Below, one piece after another: positions 45,254 to 57,056 of a DNA stretch of 64,000 nucleotides. Position numbers and translations under genes: made by a program. Source of the stretch: Crotalaria pallida (lineage: Eukaryota > Streptophyta > Magnoliopsida > Fabales > Fabaceae); NCBI GenBank assembly GCA_037953625.1, contig CM075651.1:139900501-139964500 (forward strand). The letters run 5' to 3'. Position 1 is the first letter of the stretch. Each line of letters starts with the position of its first letter. The notes beneath the pieces are model-generated. The model made no database searches and was not told the DNA's origin. It saw nothing but the letters and a program-made list of their open reading frames with translations.

Positions 45254-47657
45254 TTTTTATTTAAAGCAAAAAAAAAAAAAGTGCATTTTGGATATCAATC
45301 AATTATATAATATAAAAACATAATATCTGCAATTCAAAAAATATTGAGGTGTTGCTTTCATAGTTTTTTCTAAATTTTTTGTTTTTTTAAATAACTAAAA
45401 ACATTTAAAAAATATTGTTATACATTGTGTGAAGATAAAAATAAAAGAAAAGCAAAATTTTAGGAATTTATTAACTACTTTTTGCTAATATGCATTCAAA
45501 TTTTAAATATTTAACTGATTCCAATATTTAATAAAATGATTCAAGTCTTAAATATTAAAAAAAAATATTGAGATTATATACTAATTCATTAAGTACTTTT
45601 TTTGTTTGATTCCTGATGAGTCAAAATCAATTATATACTATACAAAATCAATTCATTCCAAGTTTCCAATTTTATAAATAATAAAAACCCTGAAAAGAAT
45701 TATGGATATGTAGATTAAATGATGGAAAACTACTTGATTTTAACAAATATTCCTCAAGTATGAGATTAAGATAGTATAATTTGAAATTGATTTCGAATAT
45801 TACAATGGTTATGATTTAAAAAAGAATAAAAATTATAAAAAAAAAGACCCAATTATGTTATATTTATTTGATTTTGCTAAGATTGTGTCTATGATAATGG
45901 TGTGATTTTTTTTTTAGGAATACAATATTTGAATCAATCAATTATCATCAGTTATATATTATGAAAAGAGAATACCTACAATTCAAAAACTGCTGAAGTG
46001 TCACTTCCACATAATTTTGTCCAATTTTTATTAAAAAATTAATTCAAAATTCAATAGTTAATTCCCACAATTTTTGGTTTTAAAAATAATTCAAGCTTAT
46101 AAGATAATAACAACCGAATCAATTGATAAGAACAAATCAATTAATAAGAACATGTGTAACAACATAAAAAAACAACCTAATCACTCATTACATGCAATTT
46201 CAAATTCGGTAACTTGATAAGAAACAAAAAATTCAAATTCAAATTTTAAATGTGATTAAAAAAATTCATCATTTCAAATCAATTATAAATAATAGTTTAT
46301 AACTTAAAGTTTAATCAAAACTAAATCCAAAAATAAAAAATGGCAGATCAACATTTTTCTTTTGGGGTGGGGTGGGGTGGGTTGCAAGGTAAGGTGCACT
46401 GTTTTTAAATAAGCTGTGTTAGGTGAATACTGATCTCAGTTTTAGAAATTGAGGAATTGTGGATATATTTATGTTATTTTTTAAGTTCTTTGATGTTATC
46501 CTTTTCAAATTTTGGTAGTTTGTCTGCTGCAGATTTTTTTTTAATTTGTTGGATGTTATTATTTTCACAAATTGTGATAGTTTTATTGTCAATTTTTTTT
46601 TGGCTAAGCTGGGATGCAATCAGAATAAGCATATACAAAGTAGAATGTGAGACGTGCTTCATCTTATTTCAATTATATTCTAATTTTTCTATTTACATTT
46701 TTTTTATTATTAGATCTATTCTTTGTGAATATTTTATTTTGCACTAACTAATTTTTTCCTATATTTACATAGTTCGGTTGATTTGATAGTGAAATAATGT
46801 CACACTAGATCTCAACTATTGATTGCACAAAGGGTCTATTTTTAGGAGCAAGATTACAACTATTTTATAAATGATCCATGTTTAGGAGCGATTTTTTAAA
46901 TTTTCTTTCTTCTCCTAATTCTACATAATTTCTTTTTAGTTTGCTAATGTGTAATATGAATACCTTTGTAGTTGTTTGTTTAGGTGGTAAATAGGAAAGG
47001 GCATTTCAATATTTACATAGTATAGAACAATGAAGCAGTACCAATTATAATTCTTTCTTCGTTTTCTATTTTTTCTTAATTTATATTCTCTATGTGCCCA
47101 AAAAAATGTTGGAAAATTCAAAGAAATTAGTACAAAAATGGTTTTTTTTTTTGTGATGGATGAAGTATAATAAAATTTTCTTAAATCATACTATCAATAT
47201 AAAATTATAATTTGTTCATTACTAATGTATAATTTTTTTTTTTGGCAATTATGAGGCCAAAAATAATGTATGACATGAAGTAAGAGACGAATGATCAATT
47301 TACAATTTTGAGATGAATATGAGATTTTTTGGAAGATGTTTTTTTCTTCAATTTTATAATAAGTTTGACTTTATAATAAGTTAAAATAAAAAAATGTGCT
47401 TCTTAATTTTGAAATATTCTCTTTTTTCTTTTAAATATTCTCTTTTTTTCTTCTTAATTGTGTGGATAATTACAAAAGAGTATTATAATCTAAACAACCA
47501 AATGATTTTTTCCTTAACAAATTGATGGATAATCATGAGACCACTTTTTTCCTCAGCAAATTAATGGATAATTATTAAATGTTCAAAACAATAAAAGTCT
47601 AAAATAAATGTTTTATAAGAAGAAAATAAATATTTAAAACTATCAAAATCAATCATC

Positions 47658-47701
<44 letters not shown>

Positions 47702-48481
47702 CAATTGTCAATTATCAATTATCAATCATCAATTGTCAATCTAAAAAACCAATTATATATATTATAAAAAAATACCTGCAATCTATGTCAAAGGTTGATG
47801 GGTCGCTGTAGCAAATTTTTCTTTTTTTTCCTAATTGTATGGATAATTACAAAGGAGATTTAGCGTATCATTCGGTTATGATACGACAGATTATGTTCAA
47901 CAATATAGAGATAGAGATTCTATCATAAATAATACTACAACATAAAAAAAAAATACCACACAAAAAATAACTAACAGTTTCAAATATAGACTAACAAGAT
48001 AAGAAACAACAGAATCTCCACTTATGTGGAAATTCAAAATCGGATAAAATTGGATAACAAGATAAGAAACAACTAATTCAAATTCAAATTTTAAATTTGT
48101 TTAAAAATTTTCAGCAATTTCAAGTTAATTATAAATAATAGTTTCCAACTTAAAGTTGAATCAAATGATCATTCGATGATTTTTTATCTTTTTATTCTCA
48201 ACATTTTCATTCTCTCGATTTCACGTTCCAATATCAAAGATAAAATATTCATTAGCTATAAAAGAAATTCATATGATTCAAATATAGTATTTATTTGCAT
48301 GAAGCATGAATAACTGGTCTTTTTTTAAAATTAAAAAAAAAATTAGCATATAATTTCCCAAATTTTTGTTTAAAAAAATTCAAATTAATAAAAAGTTAAA
48401 GTCAGCAATTTTTGGAAAAATACGAGTAATGGGTAAGTTTACTTGATTTGTTAGATTCTACCAACAATATAATTCCATTTT

Positions 48482-48523
<42 letters not shown>

Positions 48524-49428
48524 TTGAATTTAAAAATTAAAAGACACAACTACTCTTTTTATTCCCATTTTGGATAAATAGGATATTTTGATTTTTTTTT
48601 AAAAAAAAAAAACATTAATTTGATTCAGTTTTGGATAGGTAAGATATTTTGATTTTTTTAAAAAAAAATTCTTCAATTTCAACAAATTGTTGAAACTGCT
48701 TTTCTTTTTTTTTTTCTCAACAAATAGATGGATAATTATTAAATGTTCAAAACAAAAAAGTTTAAAATAAATGTTTTCTTAATAATAAAATAAATGTTTA
48801 AAACTACCAAATAATTGAAGGAGATATGTAAACCAATAAATCAAATAAAATAGAAATTGAATAAATGTTTTGTTAAGAAGAAAATAAATGTTTAAAACTA
48901 CCACATAAATCAAACAAATTAGAAATTGAAGTTCAACAATAGATTTCAAGTTTGAAAATGGTAAAAAAAATCAATTATATATTATAAAAAAGGAAACCTT
49001 CAAGATAATACTTGATTAGCTGACACTTCTTCATAATTTCATATATATTTTTTTAAAATTTATAATTGCAAAAAATAATAAGTTGTTGGAAAATGAATCA
49101 TAATTGATTAGACAACACCAAATTATGAGAATATGGATATTGATTAGTTCAACTTTTTTTTAACCAAAACAAAAACAATTTTTTGTGATAAAGAAGAAAT
49201 TCATTAAATATCCTTGTTTCATATTAATTAATATTTATTTCAATTTTTTTGAGGGAAAATATTTATTTCAAATTTTAAATTTGAGGAAAATATGAAATTA
49301 GTTTGTTATTTTCAAAATTGGTTTGTTAATTCAATGTTTCCTGTCACTAAGGGATTTGTTTTGACAACAGAAGTCATTTACTCTTAGAATAAAATAATTT
49401 GTGTAATCTTTTACTCTTAGAATGAAAT
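45254..49428. other. Very AT-rich region with dispersed degenerate repeat modules
   Basis: No gene. A ~90-bp module (CAATTATATATTATAAAA ... ATACCTGCAATTCAAAAA ... CACTTC) recurs in plus orientation at about 45290, 45930, 47740 and 48965. A second module (GATAAGAAACAA ... ATAAATAATAGTTT) occurs at about 46218-46320 and 48059-48170. A third (GATAATTATTAAATGTTCAAAAC) occurs at about 47570 and 48730. Long (TA)n arrays lie at 47662-47696 and 48485-48519. A GGGGTGGGGTGGGGTGGG tract, a candidate G-quadruplex, lies at 46364-46381. All frames here are AT-rich chance frames. Confidence 0.55.
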
Positions 49429-50092
49429 AATTTGTGTAATCATTTTTTTTAAGGAAAATATGTAATTCATCCCATAACAAGAAAATAGTACAAGTAGATC
49501 CAACAGCACATATTTTCCATACAATAAAAATTGCTAAAAAAGACTAGATACTCAGCCATAACAGCAAACTCTCTGTGGATCAGGATCATCATCAACATCC
49601 AGCTTCGAACTCTAACAAGAGATTCAACAGCCTTTGTTTCCAAGATAACTATCTCATCAATGCCGGAAGTAAGCACAGTTCGGCGACAAAGAATCTCAGA
49701 TCTGAGGAGGTAGAGCCACTGGACAGCGGAAAAGACAGAGATCTGAAAGGGAAGAGCTGTCCTGAATATCAGTCTTCTAGTTATTGGAGAAGATAGGAAG
49801 GTCATCAGATTTGAACAAACAAAAAGCCTTCCCACACTCAAACACACAAAAACAAAACCCAGATGAAACTGGGACAAGAAAAACCACACCACTTGCACAA
49901 AGGCAAGATTTATTTATTTAACCAAGATATAACTGGGAGAGAAAAAACTCACACACTAACCAAAGGAAGGGGAGGGAGAGATCCTCCCTCCCCTTCCACC
50001 GCTATCACAGAAGAGAGGAAAACGAAGAAGAGAAGAGAAAAGACTGAGGAAGAGAGAAGACCGAGTCTCTCTCTCCTCAAATTTGTGTAATC
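49429..50092 (-). mobile_element. Retroposed 638-bp unit with 13-bp target duplication and A-tail
   Basis: 49442-50079 is flanked by perfect AATTTGTGTAATC copies at 49429-49441 and 50080-50092. A run of eight A (seen as T at 49443-49450) ends the unit on the minus strand. Its minus-strand 5' part is rich in GAGAGAGACT / TCTCTTC stretches like a transcript leader. A 143-codon frame (49898-49467) covers much of the rest but shows no domain. There are no pol III boxes, so a retrotransposed transcript or a non-autonomous LINE derivative is more likely than a SINE. Confidence 0.68.
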
Positions 50093-50432
50093 TGAGTTCT
50101 ATGAAAACTATCTTTAATTGAAAGTTTGGTAATAAAAATAATTAATCTTAGAATGAAGTTTTTTTCGTAACATTATATTGTTGTTAACTATCTTTACTCT
50201 TTTTTTATTATTATTAATATGAAATTACAAAAGCTACTATTCTTTATGTTGTATAAATTCTTTACTCTAAAGAATTAATATTAGAATGAAGACAAATGTA
50301 AATCGATTGATTTAATTTAATTATTAATAATCTCATATATAAAATTATGCAATTCAGTTAAAAAATTTTATTAAATTTTTAGTTTGAAATAATTATCATA
50401 TATATATAACAACATTATGCCATTTAATATAT
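50093..50432. other. AT-rich DNA, nothing recognised
   Basis: No coding signal and no clear repeats. It lies between the retroposed unit and the Helitron-like 3' end. Confidence 0.4.
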
Positions 50433-50442
50433 CTGTTCATTT

Positions 50443-50471
50443 CCGTGCATCGCACGGGTAATCTAAACTAG
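50443..50471 (+). mobile_element. Helitron 3' end (plus strand)
   Basis: CCGTGCATCGCACGG (6-bp stem, ATC loop) is followed by a ten-base spacer, then CTAG and T. This is a canonical plant Helitron terminus. The element extends leftward; candidate 5' starts are the TCAATTATATATTATAAAA-type modules at 45.3-49.0 kb. Confidence 0.6.
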
Positions 50472-51411
50472 TTTATTAATTAAAGATCCAATTTATATGC
50501 ACTAAAAGTGATTATCAAAATCGCCAAAAGTAAAACTCTATGTTTCTAAAAATAATTAATTTTTAATTATAGATCGTATGATGCCTTAGTGCATAAAAAA
50601 AATAATTTTTTTTATCATCAACCAACTATATATTATTATGTCGTTAAAAATGTTTGGCTTTTTCAACATTATATATTATTTTTTAAAATCAAACTATATA
50701 ATTTTTTAATTAATACCCAAAATACACAAATTTTTAATTAATATCCAAAATTTATTTTTAACATCAACCAACTATATAGATAAAAGGGAGATAAAATTCA
50801 TTATTTTAGTGTCTTAATATTTTTGCGCGTATGTTTTGATACCTAATTTTTTTTTAAAAAAAATCTCAATTGAATCCTCAAAAATACTAAATGAGGGTCA
50901 AAGTGGTCATTTTTATATGCTAAAGAAAAAAAAATTTAGTCACTCTAGTTCTTGTCAAGGACTATTTTGATTTAGGTTTTAGACTTTTGAAAACCAATTT
51001 AATTTTCCAAATAATAATATTTTGGGAGACCAAAATAGTTCCTCACTTTATATAAGATATAAAAATATTTATATGATACCACCTTTTCCAACGAGGATTG
51101 TTAATTAATATAAGAAAGTTACATTAAAAATACATCAAAATTAAATTCTAGAAAGAACTAAAAAGAAAGAGCTAATTAAAATACTCAAAATAGCAGCGAA
51201 AACATGTTATCCCCCAAAATGTTACTAAAAGCATGTTGCAAAGGTTAATGGAAAGCAATCACATATGCTCATATATAGTGATGGATCTTGTCTAAAAGCA
51301 CAGTGGATGCAACAACAACTGAAGCTCAAAAAACTTGAATAAAATTTTTGATTCATAGGTCGAACCATGGACCTCTCGTTGATTATCATTGAAAACACTG
51401 ATATGATTTAC

Positions 51412-51452
<41 letters not shown>

Positions 51453-52639
51453 ATTTCTCATCTGTTTCTTCCGAGCTCCATCCCTGCTCATATATGTAAG
51501 CATGCATGGTTGATTTGAGGATATAGGACATATATAAACTGTAGGGGCAAAATTTTAGTTTAACCACTAATAATTGACTGTAATAATAGAGTATACCACA
51601 AATAATGCAACTTCACGTGTCAAAATCATTTAATTGATTAAATTATAATAAATTTAATTTAAAATTTAAGATCGATATTTTTAATTTCAGTTTTTAGGAT
51701 TAAAAATAAGAACCTCAAAGTGAATACTCAGTATATTATATTTAAAAACTAAAAATTTAATCTTTTTATTCTTTTTATATATCATTTTTCAATAAAAATG
51801 ATTTACTTATAAATTTTTATCTTCAACCCTAAATACTAAAGTTAAGAAAATCATAAAACTTAGTAATGTAGTTTTAACTTGTTTAACTAATCATAAGTCT
51901 TCAGAACATTCACTGCAGAATTTTAATATCAGACTTATCTTATCATGATACATCAACATTATATCATCATTCAGCTATAAAACTCAACTTCAAATTTTTC
52001 ATATCTTCCACCACAACAAAATTTAATATCAGACTCACCAAACTCATGCATCAACGTTACATCATCATGTACTTTTAGACTCAATTTCATTTCAATAATA
52101 TAATGCTTTTGTAATATAACTACAATAATATTAATTACCTACAATTTATAAAAACAATCCCAATAAAATTTAACATTTCAATAATTGAAATTAATTGTAC
52201 CTACTAAAAATTATAAAGCCCATGGAAAAAAATACAACATAATGCTTAATAATGCATTGGAACGTTACTTCAATAGCTCTTTATTTGAAATTATTAATTT
52301 ATTTATTTTTATATAAAAATAGGTATTTTTATTTATTTATTTATTTAAGAATAAAAGAGAATATTAAAATATATTTAAGAACATAGGAGAAAAAACATAT
52401 ATTTAATAATATTATTTTTATTATTTAAAAATAATATTATTATTTATTATTAATTTATTGTCATTATTTATTGTTATTATTTATTTATAAACTACTAATT
52501 AATTAACTCAGTGCTCTTAGCCTTTCATGCAAAATAGGTTCAGATATTTCTTATGTCTCGGAGTATTATCAATCAAATTGAAAGACGCTTCAAATTCTTT
52601 CACTCGAATAGAGGGCATATACTGGTAAACCAATTTCTT
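50472..52639. other. AT-rich intergenic DNA
   Basis: No gene or defined transposon. It contains (AT)n at 51419-51446 and an ATTTATTTATTTA-type low-complexity zone around 52300-52500. A possible decayed MITE (AAAGTGGTC... and GACCAAAATAGTTCC) lies around 50890-51050. Confidence 0.45.
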
Positions 52640-53180
52640 TGGTAAGCTGTGATGATGTCTGCCAAGAAAAGAGGTTTGGTGGTTTGAGTATCAAGGATGT
52701 TAGTTTTAAGGCTTAGAATGAAGCTGCTATTGTTAGGCTGCTTTGGTATTTGGCAAAAAAAAAAAAAAAATAAAATAAAAGTGAGAGCCTTAATTTAATT
52801 TAAGATCAAGTGGTCTCGTGAGTTAGTTTTATCATAAAGGAAACAATATAATATCTCGGAGAGTTCTGCTAGAGCAAGTGCATCCTGGCATAGGTAGAAG
52901 TTGCGTAGAATCAAAGACAAAATTAAACCTGGTTTAATTTTGATTGTGTCAATTGGAGAACAAATGAGACATGATGGCAACTATAACATAGCTTCTGGAT
53001 ATGCTTGGATCAATTGGTATAAGGTTTCCCTTTGCTTAGGCGTGATTTGGGGTAAATGAACAATTCCTAAGCATAGTTTTATGCCTGATTTGGAGTAAAC
53101 GAACAATTCCTACCTAATAAGCATAGTTTTATGCCCCGACTTATGTTTTGGACAGACAATTGACAAAAGCAAGACTCCAA
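52640..53180 (+). pseudogene. Decayed LINE reverse-transcriptase fragment
   Basis: The plus strand from 52642 reads ...KRFGGLSIKDVSFKA, stop, NEAAIVRLLWYLA, the conserved GGLGIRD...N.AAIVKLLW block between reverse transcriptase and zf-RVT of plant L1 LINEs. Further on, many stops and a 16-base A-run interrupt it; pieces such as RHDGNYNIASGYAWINWYK can be traced. It is a different and much older LINE than the one at 26.5 kb. Confidence 0.6.
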
Positions 53181-53239
53181 AAGTTTCACATCCATTATTG
53201 TTGCTAATGGTGTAGGGATTATTTTGGTTGGTTGGCTTG

Positions 53240-53582
53240 GTTTGCCTTATTTTTGGTTTTTTAGGTTTTTTTTTTCATTTTATATTTTTTGTATTTTTAT
53301 CATTCTAATGCATAAATATATTTTTCTTTCCAACTTTAACCATTCATTTCAATTATTTCTCTTACTGTTAATTAATTCTACATTTATCATATCTCTCATC
53401 TCCAAACCACTATACATTAATTAGTGAACACATTACTAATAAAAATTAAATATTATTACCATTTTCAATAAAAATTAAATAGGGGTGTTTTAGACAAAGT
53501 ATATATAAAACTTACAATAATCAACATTTTATTAATCCGTGTGTCCAAACCTAAAAGAGTAAAATATATAGAATGGAGGGAG
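53240..53582. mobile_element. Stowaway-type MITE, family 1, diverged copy
   Basis: From about 53320 to 53582 it matches 22920-23195 (AACCATTCATTTCAATTATTTCTC, TCTCATCTCCAAACCACTATA, GTGTTTTAGACAAAG, CCTAAAAG) and ends AATGGAGGGAG before TA. The left terminus has decayed and is approximate. Confidence 0.65.
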
Positions 53583-54223
53583 TAACTTTTAAGTTATTGA
53601 AATAAACATTTTCTAATAATAATTTACATAATTTTATTTGTTAAAATATTTTTTAAATACTTGTTAGGATTTTTTTTTATGGGTTTTTCTGACGAGTGTC
53701 TTAAGGGCACTTTTTAAGCAATTCATAAAAAGAAATATTATATTGGAAATATACATATACTAAAACTTATCAATTTATTGAATACACCATTTTTCAATAA
53801 CATTTTACTTCTTTTAGTGTATCTTATTCCTTTTTTTATTATTTACTTCATCCGTTTTTATTTATCTAACTTATTTCAAATAAAACAGTAAAACACCTTT
53901 AAAAAATACAGTCATTACTTAAATTTTGAATTTTTATTGCACATAATTGTTCCATAAGTTTCTTATCGATTCTGATTTCTCGCTTAATTATTGGAGTTAG
54001 TTGGAGAAGAATTTATTAGGCTTCCTTTGCATGAGAATCCAGACAAGGAATTCTAATGGTCCACGTCTTCTGGATATATCGAAAGCACAGATAAAATAAA
54101 CATGGGTTCATTTAGGGAGATGGGGCAGTGAAAATATGCCCATACTTATAGCATTCATATCGGGGTGTACATAAAAAATTAGGGAGCGTTCCTAACGTAT
54201 AGCACCGGTGTTCGAAAATTATA
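53583..54223. other. Intergenic DNA, nothing recognised
   Basis: AT-rich. A segment GACGAGTGTCTTAAGGGCAC (53690-53709) resembles the right arm of the MITE-like sequence near 54790-54985, suggesting another decayed copy. No gene. Confidence 0.35.
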
Positions 54224-54773
54224 CTCTCTCCTCTTATACATAAGCTCATTTTCAAGATTTTTTTTCCTTAATATAAGTCTCATTTTCAATTTCTAATGAC
54301 ATTAATTACTTTTTTTCCACAAACACCCCTATTTACTTAACACTTTTTACAGGAGTAATAATTATAGGGGTACTTTTGAAAATAATACTCCCTCCGGTCC
54401 TTATTATAGGGCATACTTAACCGAATTACACTTAGCAAGGAAAATAGTTAGTTTTATAAATTTTACGAGAATATATTGTAACATTACAATTTTACCCTTT
54501 AAACTTTTCTTGGAAAATTCACACTCATTAATGAACAACAAAAACACATAGATAATTAAAGCATTTAATAAGGGCAAAAAAGAGAAAAAGCAATAAATGG
54601 TACATTGGAAATATAAAGTGACTTATAATTAGGACCAAGAAAACCTTCTAGAATGTGACCTATAATAAGGACCGAAGGGAATACCAAATATTTACATTCC
54701 CAATGTCACTAACTAACTTTCTTAAAGGGAGTGAAATTTGTCAAAAGATGCTTATATTAAGGACCGGAGGGAG
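54224..54773. mobile_element. Stowaway inside a Stowaway
   Basis: The outer element starts CTCTCTCCTCTTATACATAAGC (54224) and ends GCTTATATTAAGGACCGGAGGGAG (54773) in TA. The inner element, 54388-54681, starts CTCCCTCCGGTCCTTATTATAGG and ends CCTATAATAAGGACCGAAGGGA, also between TA dinucleotides. It is the reverse-oriented relative of 23967-24260. The insertion lies after CTTTTGAAAATAA of the outer element. Confidence 0.8.
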
Positions 54774-54789
54774 TATGTTTTTATTTTAG

Positions 54790-54985
54790 TACTAGTCAAA
54801 TGATAACAAGTGCCCTTGTGCACTTGTTAAGTAGTCAAATGTAATAAATAAGTATTGAAAAATGCATTTTTTAAACTTCCGAGACACGGAATAATGTATA
54901 TCCATTACTCATTGTTTTTCCAAGTACAGAAACCTTAACAAGTGTCATAAAGACACTCGTTAGCAAGGCCTTTTAGTATTATCAT
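54790..54985. mobile_element. Possible short MITE
   Basis: The left AACAAGTGCCCTTGTGCACTTGTTAAG and the right CCTTAACAAGTGTCATAAAGACACTCGTT are imperfectly inverted. Termini and target duplication are uncertain. Confidence 0.35.
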
Positions 54986-55344
54986 CAATTTGGGCCAAAG
55001 AAGATGATAAGGTAGCATTTTAAGAATATTATGTGGGATTTATTTTAAGAAGAAAAGTTAGTTTATGTGTAAAGAAAAAATATGATAGTTGTCCTTAAAA
55101 AGTAAGAAAGTGTGAAAAATAATAAAATAATAAGTGAAGTTTATTTATGAATAAATTTTTTGTTCACAATGTGGATACTCTTTGTTCAGTCATGTTATCT
55201 CTTTCCGATTACCAATATTATTTACTATTTTTTTTCGTACTCCCTTTGTTTTTTAAGTAAAAAAAAAATACTACCTTTGTTTTATACATATTGTGTTTTA
55301 AGATTATATATAGTTTTAAGGAATAATTAAAGAGAAAATGGGTA
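54986..55344. other. AT-rich DNA, nothing recognised
   Basis: No coding signal and no repeat I can define. Confidence 0.4.
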
Positions 55345-55505
55345 ATGTATCGACGATGTAAAGTTTTGTACACCATTAGTGCATCATCTACCATTATTCA
55401 TCCGTTTATGATTGTTGACTTTTAAATTAAAGTAATACAAATAAATGATGGATGATGGACTGATGGTGTAAAAAACTTTACACCATTAGTGCATACACAT
55501 TAATC
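55345..55505. mobile_element. Short inverted-repeat MITE
   Basis: The left GATGTAAAGTTTTGTACACCATTAGTGCAT and the right GATGGTGTAAAAAACTTTACACC are inverted arms around a ~70-bp centre. A related but diverged sequence is at about 58490-58620 (GGTGTAAAAAACTTTATACTATC). Confidence 0.5.
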
Positions 55506-55725
55506 TCATAATTAAATGATATAAGAATTTGGAATAGTCTGAATATAATATTTCTATATAATTATTAATTGAAGATAAAAGAATGATATTGAAGATGAAA
55601 AAAATGTAATAAATAAGGATATAGTTGGAAAAAATAATAGTAGTATTAATTATACATTGAATTTGTAAAAGGATAATACCGGTGAAACAAAAAGGAAAAG
55701 CTTTAAAAACAATATATATGAAAAA

Positions 55726-56231
55726 GGCTTATTTATGATTTTGGTCCCTAAAAGTTCAGCGTGTTTTGGTTTTAGTCCTTAAAAGTTATTTTGATCGTGA
55801 CTGGTCCTTAATTTTTCAACCATTTTGGTTTTGGTCCCATTTGTTAGAAAAAACCAATTATTTGTTGGCGTGGTTAACGGAAACCCACACCAACAACTAC
55901 GTGGTGTGAGATAGCGCCAAATAAGTGAAATGGATGATTCAGGTCCATAAACGCAAAATTCTGCGTATGAGACCGTTTTGCGTATGTGACCATTTTGTGT
56001 CCATGAATCTGTATCATCCGTGTCATATCGCTTATTTGGTGTCTTCTCACACTACGTGACTGCTGATATGGTGTTTCGCTAGCCACGTCAGCAAATGACA
56101 GTTTTTTTCATAATGGAGTGGATCAAAACCAAAATATTTGAAAAATATAGAACCAATCCCGGTCAAAATAACTTATAGGGACTAAAACCAAAACACGCTG
56201 AACTTTTAGGCACCAAAAACATAAATAAGCC
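55726..56231. mobile_element. Mutator-like MITE with 9-bp target duplication
   Basis: The termini GGCTTATTTATGATTTTGGTCC and its inverted partner ending ATAAATAAGCC form arms of about 200 bp. The perfect duplication TATGAAAAA lies at 55717-55725 and 56232-56240. The 506-bp element has an internal repeat of TTTTGCGTATG/ACCATTTTG-like units. Confidence 0.85.
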
Positions 56232-56240
56232 TATGAAAAA

Positions 56241-56742
56241 TTATAAAAAAAGACTTAGAAAAATAACAAATTAACTTCATTTCATTCATTGATGATGAAT
56301 GAATAGTAATGCACTATTTAAACACATAGACGAAACTCTAAAAAAGTCATAGCTATTCAAGTGGTTAAATCTCATTACTTAAAAATATTCTAGAAATAAA
56401 GATATTGTGCATTTTGGATAACAATTGCATAGATTCCATTGATCACTTGGATAACTTGAATAAAAGTTTTCATTTACAAATAAAAAATGGGCAAATGTTT
56501 TATTAAAAGTATATGAAACTACAGTATTCATTTATGTGAGTATGGTGATTGATCACATCGCAGATTTATATGTGCATCTTTTTAATAGGATTATTGACCA
56601 AATAATTTTAAAATGTTTGCATAAACAATGTGAGGGATAAAACCCCTTCCACTAAACCAAATAAAAAATGAATCATTTGTATAGAATCAAATTGAAATGG
56701 GCTTGGATCACTTAAACATGAGGACCTGAAATTGATCTCTGG
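56241..56742. other. AT-rich DNA, nothing recognised
   Basis: No gene. The minus-strand frame at 56850-56608 runs into the SINE and is not coding. Confidence 0.4.
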
Positions 56743-56951
56743 ACCCATGTTTTTGTAAAAGATATTATTATTGGATGAATTCTCACTTTTTTTTTTTGGA
56801 TGAACCAGGGTATCCACCCGCATAACTGGGTGACTAATCTCTCGCATCACGGTCAGGTCCTTTCGGGGACGATGCTCCCAGTAAGGCTTGCTCTATTCAC
56901 ATGCGCCTCGGTAAACCCATGTTTTTGTAAAAGATATTATTATTGGATGAA
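56743..56951 (-). mobile_element. SINE-like insertion between 37-bp direct repeats
   Basis: An identical 37-base sequence (ACCCATGTTTTTG ... TTGGATGAA) lies at 56743-56779 and 56915-56951. Between them a minus-strand unit ends in an A-run (T-run at 56787-56799). Its 3' part, GATTAGTCACCCAGTTATGCGGG then TGGATACCC, resembles the 3' domain of the SINEs at 45.1 and 58.1 kb. The B-box-like region is weak, so it is a different SINE family or 5'-truncated. Confidence 0.6.
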
Positions 56952-57056
56952 CATGGTGATATGAGAAATTAATCACATACCTATCATGTAATAGGATACG
57001 CTCAACAAAAAATTTGGCAAATAGCACCCCATGTAACTACTACTGAGAGATAAAGA

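Noticed and set aside
45027..45323. 98-codon plus-strand frame
   Set aside because: It runs through the reverse complement of the SINE and its poly(A) tail.
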